Part shown: one piece after another, positions 8,457 to 17,950 of the stretch
Numbering within the stretch: position 1 is the stretch's first letter
Layout of the letters: every line of letters starts with the position of its first letter
Source: Rs1 sp029027825
GTDB lineage: Bacteria; Pseudomonadota; Gammaproteobacteria; Pseudomonadales; Balneatricaceae
DNA: 64,000 nt
Assembly (NCBI GenBank): GCA_029027825.1
Contig: CP093399.1
Location: 3,534,001 to 3,598,000, forward strand
Direction of reading: 5' to 3'
Made by a program: the position numbers and the translations under genes
Notes under the pieces: model-generated
The model's database searches: none
What the model was told of the DNA's origin: nothing
The model's input: the letters and a program-made list of their open reading frames with translations, nothing else

Positions 8457-10025
8457 ATGACAAAAAACCAATCTAATTTTAATCAAAGTGCTACATTTTT
8501 TGAGCCATCACCCATTAAACTCGTCGCCTTGACGGCTGCTGTTATGCTTATCTGCATTTTGGCTAGTAGCGTGTTTATCTACGCTTTCGCCCAAAACCAA
8601 GCCAAGTTATATACCAGCAAGCAAGTTGACGGCATCAAACACCAGCTTGAGGTCAGCTTGCAGCCGATGATTTTAGCTAAAGACACCTTAAGTATGAGCT
8701 TTTATTTACGCAGCTTGCAAAAGGCTGAATTCATAAATGGTCTGACGCTGGTAAACACTAAGCGCAAACTATTGGCGAGAGCCGGTAACAGCAATGGTGA
8801 TATGCAAAAAATTCAACTATTCAGCCAGCAGTTAGAAGTGGGCGAGCTAACCTTATTTATTAACACTGGCCCTGCCAACCACTTTTTTACCCAATTACTG
8901 TGGATTTTTTCAGTGCTAGCCGCACTCACCAGCCTCTGTGTCTTACTGGCGGTCGGCTATCTATCAAAAAAGATTTTAATTGACTTCAGTAACCAATACC
9001 GACCTCTTTTGCAACACCGCTTTGCCATGGAGCTAGCACAGGCAAAACAGCCCAGCACCCTTGCAACAGTAACACCCCCATCGACAGACGCCGTGTCTTT
9101 AGCTATAGTCGACTTAGATAGAGAGACCAATACCACCATTGAAACCACTCTAACTAGCTCCGCTGCAATAAATCCCATAACAGCACCCCGCCAGCAGAAC
9201 CCCGAGAACCAGCAACTAGTCTCTTTACTCAAACCTGACGCTCAGCAGCGGATGCCACACTTCAAGCCTTTTAGCACTCACCCTGATGACAGCCATAAAC
9301 CGCTAATCCAACCCGCTGAGCAAGAGATAGAATTAACTGAGTCCTTCCAAGCAGCTACAGAACAAGCCGGTACTTCTCTCAAGGAAAACCCGCTATTGCG
9401 CTCCCATCCACATGAAGAGCAATTAGATTTATACTCTTTAGAACACCAAACTGAGCTGAGTTTAAAAGCCGCTGACGCAGCCTATTTACTTTTTATTGAC
9501 TGCAGTAGCGGCAGAGCACCTATTGAGGAGCCTGAAGAGCACCAAAAACTCTTGAGCCAATATCGTCGCCTTATTACTTTAGTGATCAATATTTATGGCG
9601 GTCATTTAGAACTGCTGGCCAATGGGGACATACGCGTTATGTTTGACGACCAAAGTACAGATGATAACCATGGCATTCAAGCCTTGTGTGCCGCTAAGTT
9701 ATTTAATCAGCTGTACAAATACTATAACCACCGGCAAATCACTCGCATGCAGCCGACCCTCAACATCCAAATATCACTGGTGCGCGGCAATCGAAATAAA
9801 ATAGAGTTGCTAAGGGAAGAGTCGCACTTTCTAACCTGCACCACCGCCTCAAACGAACTGATTAGCCACACTCCTTTAAGTGAAGTTAAAGCACTAAAAG
9901 ATACCTTGCTAAAAGACGCTCATACTGAGCGCCAAGATGAAGACAAAATCTTAATCCTCAGTCTCAGCCCAAGTTATCAAGAATTATTGGAAAAGCAAGC
10001 CAGACACTTAGCTAAGAGCATTTAA
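8457..10025 (+). CDS. Two-TM membrane protein with degenerate class III nucleotidyl-cyclase-like C-terminal region (AhpA/YtjB-like)
   Basis: This 522-residue protein has membrane segments at about 22-45 and 146-170 enclosing a roughly 100-residue periplasmic region, like a sensor module. A low-complexity cytoplasmic linker (about 195-335) follows. The tail from about 342 resembles a class III cyclase core: YLLFIDCSSG (D348) and the helix and strand YGGHLELLANGDIRVMFDD (D391). I see no convincing transition-state Asn/Arg segment, so it is probably catalytically dead. From recollection of Pseudomonas gene order, a hypothetical protein of similar layout (AhpA/YtjB family) lies between serB and parC. 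Here it is near parC, but serB is not present. Function is not established. Confidence 0.7.
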   Translation: MTKNQSNFNQSATFFEPSPIKLVALTAAVMLICILASSVFIYAFAQNQAKLYTSKQVDGIKHQLEVSLQPMILAKDTLSMSFYLRSLQKAEFINGLTLVNTKRKLLARAGNSNGDMQKIQLFSQQLEVGELTLFINTGPANHFFTQLLWIFSVLAALTSLCVLLAVGYLSKKILIDFSNQYRPLLQHRFAMELAQAKQPSTLATVTPPSTDAVSLAIVDLDRETNTTIETTLTSSAAINPITAPRQQNPENQQLVSLLKPDAQQRMPHFKPFSTHPDDSHKPLIQPAEQEIELTESFQAATEQAGTSLKENPLLRSHPHEEQLDLYSLEHQTELSLKAADAAYLLFIDCSSGRAPIEEPEEHQKLLSQYRRLITLVINIYGGHLELLANGDIRVMFDDQSTDDNHGIQALCAAKLFNQLYKYYNHRQITRMQPTLNIQISLVRGNRNKIELLREESHFLTCTTASNELISHTPLSEVKALKDTLLKDAHTERQDEDKILILSLSPSYQELLEKQARHLAKSI

Positions 10026-10169
10026 ACCCGACTGTCATTAATAACCCAAGCTACTTGCCGTCCCCCGTCAACTAGCTCGTTGAAAGCATCTGTTGGATAT
10101 ATTTTACCGTACAAGAGCTAGACCTTTGTCTAATTGATTCCAAGCTTAGTTATGTGATAATAGCTATTA

Positions 10170-10372
10170 GCTGAATCTGCTACTCAAAGTGAATAATAAG
10201 TATAATATTGGTTTTTAAGTAGGATTATATAATCTATATCAGCTGATATGCGTCCTACATTTTCTGTTTAAATGTACCCATGCATAAAACACTTAGCTGT
10301 TGCTAGTATTTTACAACCACCGTATTATCAATAACTTGCACTATGCAGTGACGCCAAATTATTAATTTCAGG
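10170..10372. repeat. Degraded long copy of MITE family A
   Basis: Starts GCTGAATCTGCTACTCAAAG and continues GTGAATAATAAGTATAATATTGG, which resembles the internal segment of the long copy at 56817-56976. It ends with TATTATCAATAACTTGCACT, then ATGCAGTGACG and TTTCAGG, matching the other end. Flanking pentamers are TATTA (10165-10169) and TGTTA (10373-10377), 4 of 5 identical. It fills most of the 426-base gap 10026-10451, in which I see no gene. Confidence 0.65.
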
Positions 10373-10451
10373 TGTTAGCATATTAAATAGTAACAATCTG
10401 CTTCTATCAGCTTTCTTAAAATAGTTTTTTAAAATAAAAATAGGTTTATAC

Positions 10452-11213
10452 ATGCATTGCGTCACTTTCAGAACCAAATGGCAGTTACTCCAATACTTAT
10501 CTCTGAGCAAACAGCCACTGAAAGTTTTGGCCATTCTAGTGAGCTTAATCGCAAATGACTTATCGGCAACCGAACAAGTGACCATCTCTTTAAGACCGGA
10601 AAATTTAAAAGGAAAAACTTACGAAATTGTTCAACAGCTCATCCAAGAAATAGAAAACATATCAAACCTTAACATTACACTTGTTATTGTGCCTGGAAAA
10701 AGAGCAACACAAATGCTCCGTAACCACCAAATTCACGCTGAATTATTTCGCATTGAGTCCTACCCGAAAATAGTTGCAGAAGCGATTATCATTCCCGCCT
10801 CAAAAATAACCGCAACCATTCACGCCTACAGTGCCAGTCTGGATTTTAAGATATCGGGCTGGAAAAGCTTAGAGCCATATTCAATAATAAATATACGTGG
10901 CTATATTTATCCAACCGAAAAGTTCCCCAACAAAAAGTTTATTGGGGCTGATTCAGTGATTCAAGCGTTCCAACTGCTAAATGCCAATCGAGCGGATATA
11001 TTCACCATCAACGAAAGCGCAGCACACATTGCCCTGCAACACCCTCAGTTTAAACACTCCAAAATCAAACAATTGACTCCAGCACTGGAAAAAATCAAGT
11101 TCTATACTTTTTTCTCTGCTAAGTATCCTGATATTGCGGCTCAATATAATACTGCTCTACTGACGCTAAAAAAACAGGGTAAACTCGCTAAGATATTGAC
11201 TGACAATCGATAA
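10452..11213 (+). CDS. Periplasmic solute-binding protein-like (SBP_bac_3 fold), orphan
   Basis: The 253-residue product begins with a hydrophobic leader ending near DLSATEQ, followed by a family 3 extracellular binding-protein-like sequence (VTISLRPENLKGKTYEIVQQLIQEI cut short here, then a PGKRATQML stretch and a C-terminal LTLKKQGKLAKILTDN). Such proteins bind amino acids or related small molecules. No permease or ATPase gene is adjacent, so it may be a sensor-type or stand-alone binding protein rather than part of a transporter. A similar orphan lies at 31621. The ligand cannot be predicted. Confidence 0.65.
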   Translation: MHCVTFRTKWQLLQYLSLSKQPLKVLAILVSLIANDLSATEQVTISLRPENLKGKTYEIVQQLIQEIENISNLNITLVIVPGKRATQMLRNHQIHAELFRIESYPKIVAEAIIIPASKITATIHAYSASLDFKISGWKSLEPYSIINIRGYIYPTEKFPNKKFIGADSVIQAFQLLNANRADIFTINESAAHIALQHPQFKHSKIKQLTPALEKIKFYTFFSAKYPDIAAQYNTALLTLKKQGKLAKILTDNR

Positions 11214-11421
11214 TCTCTCAGAAACTCATGCCCCACAGAAATACTAAGTTAAGCGCGAAGTTAGCGTGTCACATTAAGTTTTAAGCCTTCTCTGCGCCTA
11301 AAAAACAGTTAGCATAAATTTATCACAGGCCAACCAAACCACGCTCTAGTTAAATAAACCTAATGTTCACCCTCGACCTTAGCAGCACGGTGATCCATCA
11401 CTTTCTCAGCACCTAATCAGC

Positions 11422-11448
11422 CGCGGATTTAGGCGTAATAAATCCGCG
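11422..11448 (-). terminator. Perfect hairpin just after parC
   Basis: CGCGGATTTA (11422-11431) pairs perfectly with TAAATCCGCG (11439-11448) around a 7-base loop. It begins 9 bases beyond the parC stop. There is no U run on the minus strand, so it may end transcription with a cofactor or protect the 3' end. The rest of 11214-11457 shows nothing recognisable. Confidence 0.5.
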
Positions 11449-11457
11449 TTTGACAGC

Positions 11458-13758
11458 TTAACTATCAACATCTTTAGTATCAGCTTCTGTTGATGCAACC
11501 ACCAGCGCTTCAGCAACGACGACCTCTAACCGCTCTACACGCTGATAGCCTCTAGGCAATTTATTACCTCTACGGCCACGCTCACCCATGAAATGCTGTA
11601 CATCACTAGGTTTTAAGCGTAGATGCTGCTTGCCTGAATGCACTAATAAGGTATCCGCTGGATTAAAGACGATCAATTCAATCAACAATTCTTCACGACT
11701 GCTGGCTCTGGCGGTCGGCACATTGATAATTTTATTGCCTTTACCTTTGCTCAGCTCCGGTAAGTCGGCAACCCTGAAGACCAACATCCGTCCCTCGTTA
11801 GTTACTGCAGCGAGTAGTTTATCCGCTGGATCTAAGGTATTTATGGCGGTGAGTATCTGGGCATTTTTGGAGAGCGTTAACGCAGCCTTGCCGTTCTTGG
11901 TCTTACTAGACAAATCTGCAATTGTGGTCAAAAACCCGTAGCCTGCATCGGATGAAAGGATGATTTTATTGCTGTCTGGGCCGGTTACCGCGGCATCGAT
12001 GGTCGCCCCTTTGGGCATCGATATTCTACCGGTGATCGGCTCACCTTGACCACGTGCTGAGGGTAAATTATGGGGCTCTATGGTGTAGCTTCTACCTGTA
12101 GAATCGAGCAAAATCAAAGGCTGATTCATGCGCCCTTGGCAAGCTATTTTAAAGCTGTCTCCCGACTTATAACTCAGTCCTAGCGCATCTATATCGTGCC
12201 CTTTAGCCGCCCTTATCCAACCTTGTTTAGAGATAACTGCGGTCACTGGATCCGCGGATAGTAAATCTTTTTCGTCAAAGGCTTTCGCCTCTAGGCGCGC
12301 AACGATCGGTGAACGACGATCGTCACCATAAGCTTGCATGTCTTCTTTCAACTCTTTTTTGATTAAAGTTCGCATCCGCTGATCCGACCCTAAAATAAGT
12401 TCTAGTTTTTGTCGCTCTGTCGCCAACTCGTCTTGCTCACCCTTGATTTTGAACTCTTCCAGTTTCGCTAGATGACGAAGCTTTATATCTAGAATAGCGT
12501 TGGCTTGAATGTCAGATATATTAAAGCGCTGCATCATCACCGTTTTGGGATCATCTTGGGTGCGAATAATCTCGATAACTTCGTCTATATTCAGATAGGC
12601 GGCCATCAAGCCTTCTAATATATGCAATCTTTCCAAGACTTTATCTAATCGGTATTGTAAGCGCTTACGTACTACGCCGGTGCGCCAACTCAGCCATTCA
12701 GTCAGTATTTGTCGTAAATCTTTAACTTGTGGGCGCCCATCAACCCCGATCATGTTCATGTTGACTCTATAGGTACGCTCTAAGTCAGTAGAGGCGAACA
12801 AGTGCGCCATGAGCTGATCCAGATCGATGCGGTTGGATCTGGGTACTATTACCAAACGGGTCGGCTTTTCATGATCCGACTCATCTCTTAAATCTGCCAC
12901 CATCGGCAATTTCTTCTGCTGCATTTGGCCGGCAATTTGCTCGAGGATTTTTGCCCCGGATACTTGGTGCGGCAGCGCGGTGATAATCACATCACCCTGC
13001 TCTTTGGTCCATAGAGCACGCATTCTGACCGAGCCGCGCCCGGTGGTATAAAGCTTATTTAAATCTTCTTTTGAAGAGATAATTTCAGCATCGGTTGGCA
13101 TGTCTGGACCTGGTACAAATTCGCAAATTTCTGCCAAGCTGGCCCGCGGGTTTTCCAGTAGATGAATACAGGCGCTAGTGACTTCGCGCAAATTATGCGG
13201 TGGAATATCGGTAGCCATACCGACCGCGATACCAGTACCGCCATTGAGTAAAATATTTGGTAGCCGAGCCGGCAGCACCGTTGGCTCATTCATAGTACCG
13301 TCAAAGTTGGGTACCCAGTCGACAGTGCCCTGATTGATTTCCTGCAAAAGCACCTGCGAGTAGGCGGTTAAACGCGCTTCGGTGTAACGCATCGCGGCAA
13401 ATGATTTCGGATCATCTGGCGCCCCCCAGTTTCCCTGGCCATCAATTAATGGATATCGATAGCTAAAAGGCTGGGCCATCAGCACCATCGCCTCATAACA
13501 GGCACTATCACCGTGCGGGTGATACTTACCTAGTACGTCACCGACGGTACGGGCAGATTTTTTATGTTTGGCGGTACTTTTCAGCCCTAGCTCACTCATC
13601 GCAAAAACGATGCGCCGCTGCACAGGTTTCATCCCATCGCCAACATGCGGAAGCGCCCGATCGAGAATAACGTACATTGAATAATCAAGGTAAGCTTTCT
13701 CGGTGAAATCTCTAAGTGGTAGTTTTTCTATGCTGTTATCAGTTGTGTAACTGGACAT
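11458..13758 (-). CDS. parC: DNA topoisomerase IV subunit A
   Basis: ParC is the DNA-cleaving subunit of topoisomerase IV, which decatenates daughter chromosomes. The 766-residue protein has the breakage-reunion domain with catalytic Y125 in AAMRYTEARLT and a C-terminal beta-pinwheel region. The quinolone-resistance-determining segment GKYHPHGDSACYEAMV has serine at 85 and glutamate at 89, the wild-type residues at positions where resistance changes usually occur. It lies 43 bases downstream of parE on the same strand. Confidence 0.97.
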   Translation of the reverse strand: MSSYTTDNSIEKLPLRDFTEKAYLDYSMYVILDRALPHVGDGMKPVQRRIVFAMSELGLKSTAKHKKSARTVGDVLGKYHPHGDSACYEAMVLMAQPFSYRYPLIDGQGNWGAPDDPKSFAAMRYTEARLTAYSQVLLQEINQGTVDWVPNFDGTMNEPTVLPARLPNILLNGGTGIAVGMATDIPPHNLREVTSACIHLLENPRASLAEICEFVPGPDMPTDAEIISSKEDLNKLYTTGRGSVRMRALWTKEQGDVIITALPHQVSGAKILEQIAGQMQQKKLPMVADLRDESDHEKPTRLVIVPRSNRIDLDQLMAHLFASTDLERTYRVNMNMIGVDGRPQVKDLRQILTEWLSWRTGVVRKRLQYRLDKVLERLHILEGLMAAYLNIDEVIEIIRTQDDPKTVMMQRFNISDIQANAILDIKLRHLAKLEEFKIKGEQDELATERQKLELILGSDQRMRTLIKKELKEDMQAYGDDRRSPIVARLEAKAFDEKDLLSADPVTAVISKQGWIRAAKGHDIDALGLSYKSGDSFKIACQGRMNQPLILLDSTGRSYTIEPHNLPSARGQGEPITGRISMPKGATIDAAVTGPDSNKIILSSDAGYGFLTTIADLSSKTKNGKAALTLSKNAQILTAINTLDPADKLLAAVTNEGRMLVFRVADLPELSKGKGNKIINVPTARASSREELLIELIVFNPADTLLVHSGKQHLRLKPSDVQHFMGERGRRGNKLPRGYQRVERLEVVVAEALVVASTEADTKDVDS

Positions 13759-13801
13759 AATTTATCTGTTCACCTGTTCTACACTGTAATTTGAATGCTG
13801 A

Positions 13802-15706
13802 TTATTGGTCGGCTAACACTTTGGCTAAATTACCCTTACTTTCCAACCAGACTTTTCGATCCGCCGCGCGCTTTTTCGCCAGTAGCATATCCATCATCTC
13901 ATGGCTGTCATCACTTGGCTCTATAGTCAGTTGCACTAGGCGTCGAGTATCGGGATCCATAGTGGTTTCTCGCAGCTGTATGGGGTTCATTTCACCGAGT
14001 CCTTTAAACCGTTGCACATTGATTTTTACATTTTTTCGCTCGGCTTTAATGCGCTCTATAACACTATCTCGCTCGGCGTCATCCAGCGCGTAATAGACCT
14101 CTTTGGCCGCGTCTATTCTGTACAGCGGCGGCATCGCAACATAAATATGCCCCGCGGCAACTAACGGCTTAAAGTGCCGTAAAAAAAGCGCGCAAATGAG
14201 TGTCGCGATATGCGCACCGTCCGAATCGGCATCCGCTAAGATACATACTTTACCGTAGCGCAAACCACTGATATCTGGATTCCCTGGCTCGACACCCACT
14301 GCCACAGAAATATCATGGATTTCATTGGAGGCCAGAACTTCTGAAGAGTCTACCTCCCAAGAGTTTAATATTTTTCCGCGCAGTGCCATAATTGCTTGAA
14401 ACTGTCGATCGCGCGCTTGCTTCGCCGATCCTCCGGCGGAGTCTCCCTCGACCAAAAACAACTCAGAACGCATCGTTTCCGAGCCGGCACAATCGGCCAG
14501 CTTACCCGGTAAAGCGGGCCCGGTAGTAATGCGTTTACGCACTACTTTTTTGCTTGATCGCAGCCGTTTTTGTGCATTTTCAATCACCGCTTCAGCAAGC
14601 TTTTCGCCATCTTCAACATGCTTGTTCAGCCACAGAGAAAAGGCATCTTTAATCGCACCTGAGATAAACGCCGCAATGTGTCTAGATGACAGACGCTCTT
14701 TAGTTTGACCGGCAAATTGCGGATCGCGCATTTTAGCCGAGAGAATATAACTGCAGCGCTCCCAAATATCTTCTGCGGTTAGCTTTACCCCACGCGGCAA
14801 CAGCGATCTAAACTCGCAAAATTCGCGCATAGCCTCCAACAAACCGGTTCTAAAACCATTCACATGCGTGCCACCCACCACCGTCGGAATTAAGTTAACA
14901 AAACTTTCACACGTTAACTCGCCACCTTCAGGCAACCATTGCACCGCCCATTCGACAGCGTCTTCAGTGCCTTTTAAGCTGCCGACAAAAGGCTGCTGCG
15001 GTAAAGTTTCATAGACTTGCGTCATACCCGACAAATAGGCACTTATGCCATCTTCGTAGTACCAGTCTTCCCGTTCGACTTTTGCACCGCTTTGATCGAT
15101 AAAGGAAATTTTAAGGCCCGGACACAATACCGCTTTAGCTCTTAGGTTATGTTTTAATTTATTAACGTGGTATTTAGCGGTATCAAAGTATTTCGGATCG
15201 GCTAAAAACTTAACCGTAGAGCCGGTATTGCGCTTGCCACATGTACCTATCACTTCCAGCTCTGATATTTTTTCACCGTCGGCGAAACCAATGCTGTGAA
15301 TTTTCGAATCGCGCCGAATCTGTACTTCTAAACTCTTAGAGAGGGCGTTCACCACCGAGACACCCACCCCGTGCAAGCCACCGGAGAAACTGTATTCTCC
15401 CTCGCTAAACTTGGCGCCGGCATGCAACCTGGTCAATATCAATTCGACACCGCTAACTCCCTCTTCAGGATGTATATCAACCGGCATGCCTCGACCATTA
15501 TCAGTCACGGATAAAAAACCATCCTTAAACAAGATCACATCAATTTGGTCAGCATGTCCGGCCAGCGCTTCATCCACAGAGTTATCGATAACCTCCTGCG
15601 CTAAATGATTGGGCTTATCTGTCTCTGTATACATGCCTGGACGGCGCCTCACTGGATCTAAGCCGGTGAGAACTTCTATCGAATCCGCTTGATATTTACT
15701 ACTCAT
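13802..15706 (-). CDS. parE: DNA topoisomerase IV subunit B
   Basis: ParE is the ATPase subunit of topoisomerase IV. Visible GHKL ATP-site motifs are EVIDNSVDEALAG, VTDNGRGMPVDIH and GGLHGVGVSVVNALS. The Toprim domain shows ELFLVEGDSAGGSAKQARDR, PLRGKILN-like ALRGKILN and ILADADSDGAHI. Length (634) is typical for ParE and shorter than GyrB. The gene is followed directly by parC, an arrangement shared with Pseudomonas. Confidence 0.97.
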   Translation of the reverse strand: MSSKYQADSIEVLTGLDPVRRRPGMYTETDKPNHLAQEVIDNSVDEALAGHADQIDVILFKDGFLSVTDNGRGMPVDIHPEEGVSGVELILTRLHAGAKFSEGEYSFSGGLHGVGVSVVNALSKSLEVQIRRDSKIHSIGFADGEKISELEVIGTCGKRNTGSTVKFLADPKYFDTAKYHVNKLKHNLRAKAVLCPGLKISFIDQSGAKVEREDWYYEDGISAYLSGMTQVYETLPQQPFVGSLKGTEDAVEWAVQWLPEGGELTCESFVNLIPTVVGGTHVNGFRTGLLEAMREFCEFRSLLPRGVKLTAEDIWERCSYILSAKMRDPQFAGQTKERLSSRHIAAFISGAIKDAFSLWLNKHVEDGEKLAEAVIENAQKRLRSSKKVVRKRITTGPALPGKLADCAGSETMRSELFLVEGDSAGGSAKQARDRQFQAIMALRGKILNSWEVDSSEVLASNEIHDISVAVGVEPGNPDISGLRYGKVCILADADSDGAHIATLICALFLRHFKPLVAAGHIYVAMPPLYRIDAAKEVYYALDDAERDSVIERIKAERKNVKINVQRFKGLGEMNPIQLRETTMDPDTRRLVQLTIEPSDDSHEMMDMLLAKKRAADRKVWLESKGNLAKVLADQ

Positions 15707-15854
15707 TTACGATTGATCCTACTTTATTGTTACAACTTTTAAATAAGTTTTTACTGGCTAATTACCCAACATCTCAGCGGCTGGCTAAATATGTGCACTC
15801 ATTATATACACCTGAGATTTTTAACTCTGACTATTTTTTCTAACTGAACAACTA

Positions 15855-16466
15855 CTACCTATGAGGCCTCTGAACAAAGTCAAAAATTTCGGGAATTACT
15901 AGCACAAAATTTTCAAAACTATGATTACCGCCCGCGGTGACTCTCTGCTCCACAGCCGCTAGCTTGGCGACAGCCTCTCGGTAATCTAGTGTTTCATCGG
16001 CTGTTTGGCTCAGTAACAGCATGCGCTCAGGATTTGCCACCACTGACACCTCCAATGCTTGCAGCTGTGAAATATGCTCAGTAGTTAACTGGTATTTGTG
16101 GGCGGTGTACAAGTTTTGGTTTTCACCTAACAGCCCTTTAAGTAAACGATAAGGATAAACAGCCGGATTTATTAAAACAGCCCAGCACTGAGGATATTGT
16201 TGCGCCAACCAAATACTGTAATAACCACCCAGCGAACTGCCGATCAGTAATATATTAGCAGCTGGCTGTGCATTTATAGCCACCTCAATAAGCTGCAGTA
16301 ATTGCGTAATCGCAACTGCAGGCTGGTAATTTACGGCGGGAATAATAAGCTGCCAACTTTGCTCTTTAGCCACTTTGTGCTGCGTAACGTACGTCTGTAA
16401 TTGCTGAGCTTTGGTCGATAGTGGTGAGCTATTAAAACCGTGAATGTAGATCACAGTTAATGACAT
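15855..16466 (-). CDS. yqiA: YqiA family alpha/beta-hydrolase (esterase)
   Basis: The 203-residue protein is a UPF0227/YqiA-type small esterase. It shows an oxyanion-hole segment YIHGFNSSP and the nucleophile elbow GSSLGGYY with S78 as the likely catalytic serine. A late histidine in GGNHSFENF and an aspartate in the TADETLDY segment could complete the triad. It sits between cpdA and parE, the conserved neighbourhood of yqiA. The physiological substrate is not known. Confidence 0.9.
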   Translation of the reverse strand: MSLTVIYIHGFNSSPLSTKAQQLQTYVTQHKVAKEQSWQLIIPAVNYQPAVAITQLLQLIEVAINAQPAANILLIGSSLGGYYSIWLAQQYPQCWAVLINPAVYPYRLLKGLLGENQNLYTAHKYQLTTEHISQLQALEVSVVANPERMLLLSQTADETLDYREAVAKLAAVEQRVTAGGNHSFENFVLVIPEIFDFVQRPHR

Positions 16467-16559
16467 ACTGGTTATCCTTACAGTGTTTTACCTTGCAAAC
16501 TACCTAAGCAGACGATCAGTTGCAAGTATTTGTTCTAATTTCTGCCAGTTCAGCGCTAT

Positions 16560-17333
16560 CTAGCTCGCTGGAACCCGATGCACAGTAGTGCTGATTTTGC
16601 CGTCAGGATGTAATTCCAGTAGCCGATAGCCCGGTGCCGCTAAGTGAGGATTATCCTCCAACACTGGCGTTATTTGCCGCTCTTTAAATTGCGGTGCAGT
16701 CGCCGGTGTACAAAATAACTCAATCTGACCTTTTTTTAAGTGCTGCTCTTGATGAAGATGACCAAAGGTAATCGCCCTGATTTTTGTCAGCGACTTAAGC
16801 ACTCGCCAAAATTCACTGCTATTACCAAGTTTTATCGCATCTTGCCACAAGCTACCAAATTCTACAGGCGGATGGTGCAGTGCCAGCAATATATGTGAGA
16901 CCGTCAACTGCTCCACTTTAGACAAGCAGCATAATTCAGCATCACTGAGCGAGCCACTACCTAACCCATTAGCTGCAGCTGTGCTGTCCAGTAATACAAT
17001 AGCCCAATTTCCATCGATAACAATGTTGCGCCGCATGTCCACAAAAGTCTGCATCACCTGCATATCGTCGTGGTTTCCCGCCAGCCAGTGAGTTTGATTA
17101 GCGAGGTGCTGGGTTTTATCTAATACCCGCTGATAGACACTCACTTTCGCGCAATGTGCCAAATCACCAGTTAACAGCAAGTGATCAAAGTTAGCTAAAG
17201 GTAATTGCTGGCTCTCAACATGGTTGATCACGGCGTCTAAACGCTGATCTGGATCGTAGCCTTTAAATGCTGTCAGGGGAGTTTCTTGCAAGTGACAATC
17301 AGTTATCTGCAATAATTTTATTGATTTATTCAT
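16560..17333 (-). CDS. cpdA: 3',5'-cyclic-AMP phosphodiesterase CpdA
   Basis: CpdA hydrolyses cAMP to AMP and so tunes CRP-dependent regulation. The 257-residue protein has the calcineurin-like metallophosphoesterase motifs in order: LQITDCHL, LLTGDLAH, LAGNHDD, LALHHPP and FGHLHQEQ, covering the expected metal ligands. Its start overlaps the yqiB stop by 8 bases, so the two are probably translated together. Confidence 0.93.
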   Translation of the reverse strand: MNKSIKLLQITDCHLQETPLTAFKGYDPDQRLDAVINHVESQQLPLANFDHLLLTGDLAHCAKVSVYQRVLDKTQHLANQTHWLAGNHDDMQVMQTFVDMRRNIVIDGNWAIVLLDSTAAANGLGSGSLSDAELCCLSKVEQLTVSHILLALHHPPVEFGSLWQDAIKLGNSSEFWRVLKSLTKIRAITFGHLHQEQHLKKGQIELFCTPATAPQFKERQITPVLEDNPHLAAPGYRLLELHPDGKISTTVHRVPAS

Positions 17334-17802
17334 AGGCTGATAAACACTTATTTAAAATTTCATGACTTTGATAACCCTGCGTCAAACAATGACTCAGCCA
17401 CTGAGCCAAATAATCATTTAGTTGAATTTTCTCATCGACTTGATACATCGATTTATTCGGATAACGGTATTTCCCCAACAATTGTGAACCTCTAGTAGGA
17501 CTGATCACTTCTGCCATTCTTGCGTCATGGTATAAGCGAACCACTAATTGCGGACTGAGCCAGCGATGAATATCAGCACTGTCGTCAGCAGTCAAAAACT
17601 GCTGCACAATCAACAGCGTACTGGTAAATTTGAACCTCTCCTGCACACTGATGCTGACCTTCGACTGCCGTTCTGCCACATCGACAATGAAGTCACGCTG
17701 CTGACAGCCATCAATATCGGGTAGCAATTTTGACAACCTTGCATAGTTCGCTTCACACAGCGCCATTTGCCGGGTTAAATCTGGTACGTACTTGGACTTC
17801 AT
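17326..17802 (-). CDS. yqiB: DUF1249 family protein YqiB
   Basis: This is the conserved partner of cpdA and nudF, of unknown function. The ATG at 17800-17802 gives 158 residues beginning MKSKYVPDLTRQMALCEANY, which aligns by eye with E. coli YqiB (about 140 residues). The open frame continues upstream to 17877, but those residues are not conserved. Family signatures seen are VRLYHDARMAEV and YRYPNKSMYQVDEKIQLNDYL (shown here without its last residue group). Confidence 0.9.
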   Translation of the reverse strand: MKSKYVPDLTRQMALCEANYARLSKLLPDIDGCQQRDFIVDVAERQSKVSISVQERFKFTSTLLIVQQFLTADDSADIHRWLSPQLVVRLYHDARMAEVISPTRGSQLLGKYRYPNKSMYQVDEKIQLNDYLAQWLSHCLTQGYQSHEILNKCLSAYE

Positions 17803-17950
17803 GGGATTAATTCTACTTTCCTTATTCTGCGAAACCTCAGCATACAGATGCGCAGAATGATAATCGTAAATTTGCACACAACACCACTAGCTGAAGTTTA
17901 TATACTCCTGGGTCAGTTACGTCAGTGCAGTGAGGCCAGACTTGTCTTTA

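Noticed and set aside
10328..10585. 85-codon minus-strand ORF
   Set aside because: It overlaps the repeat copy and the start of the binding-protein gene on the other strand, and has no recognised features.
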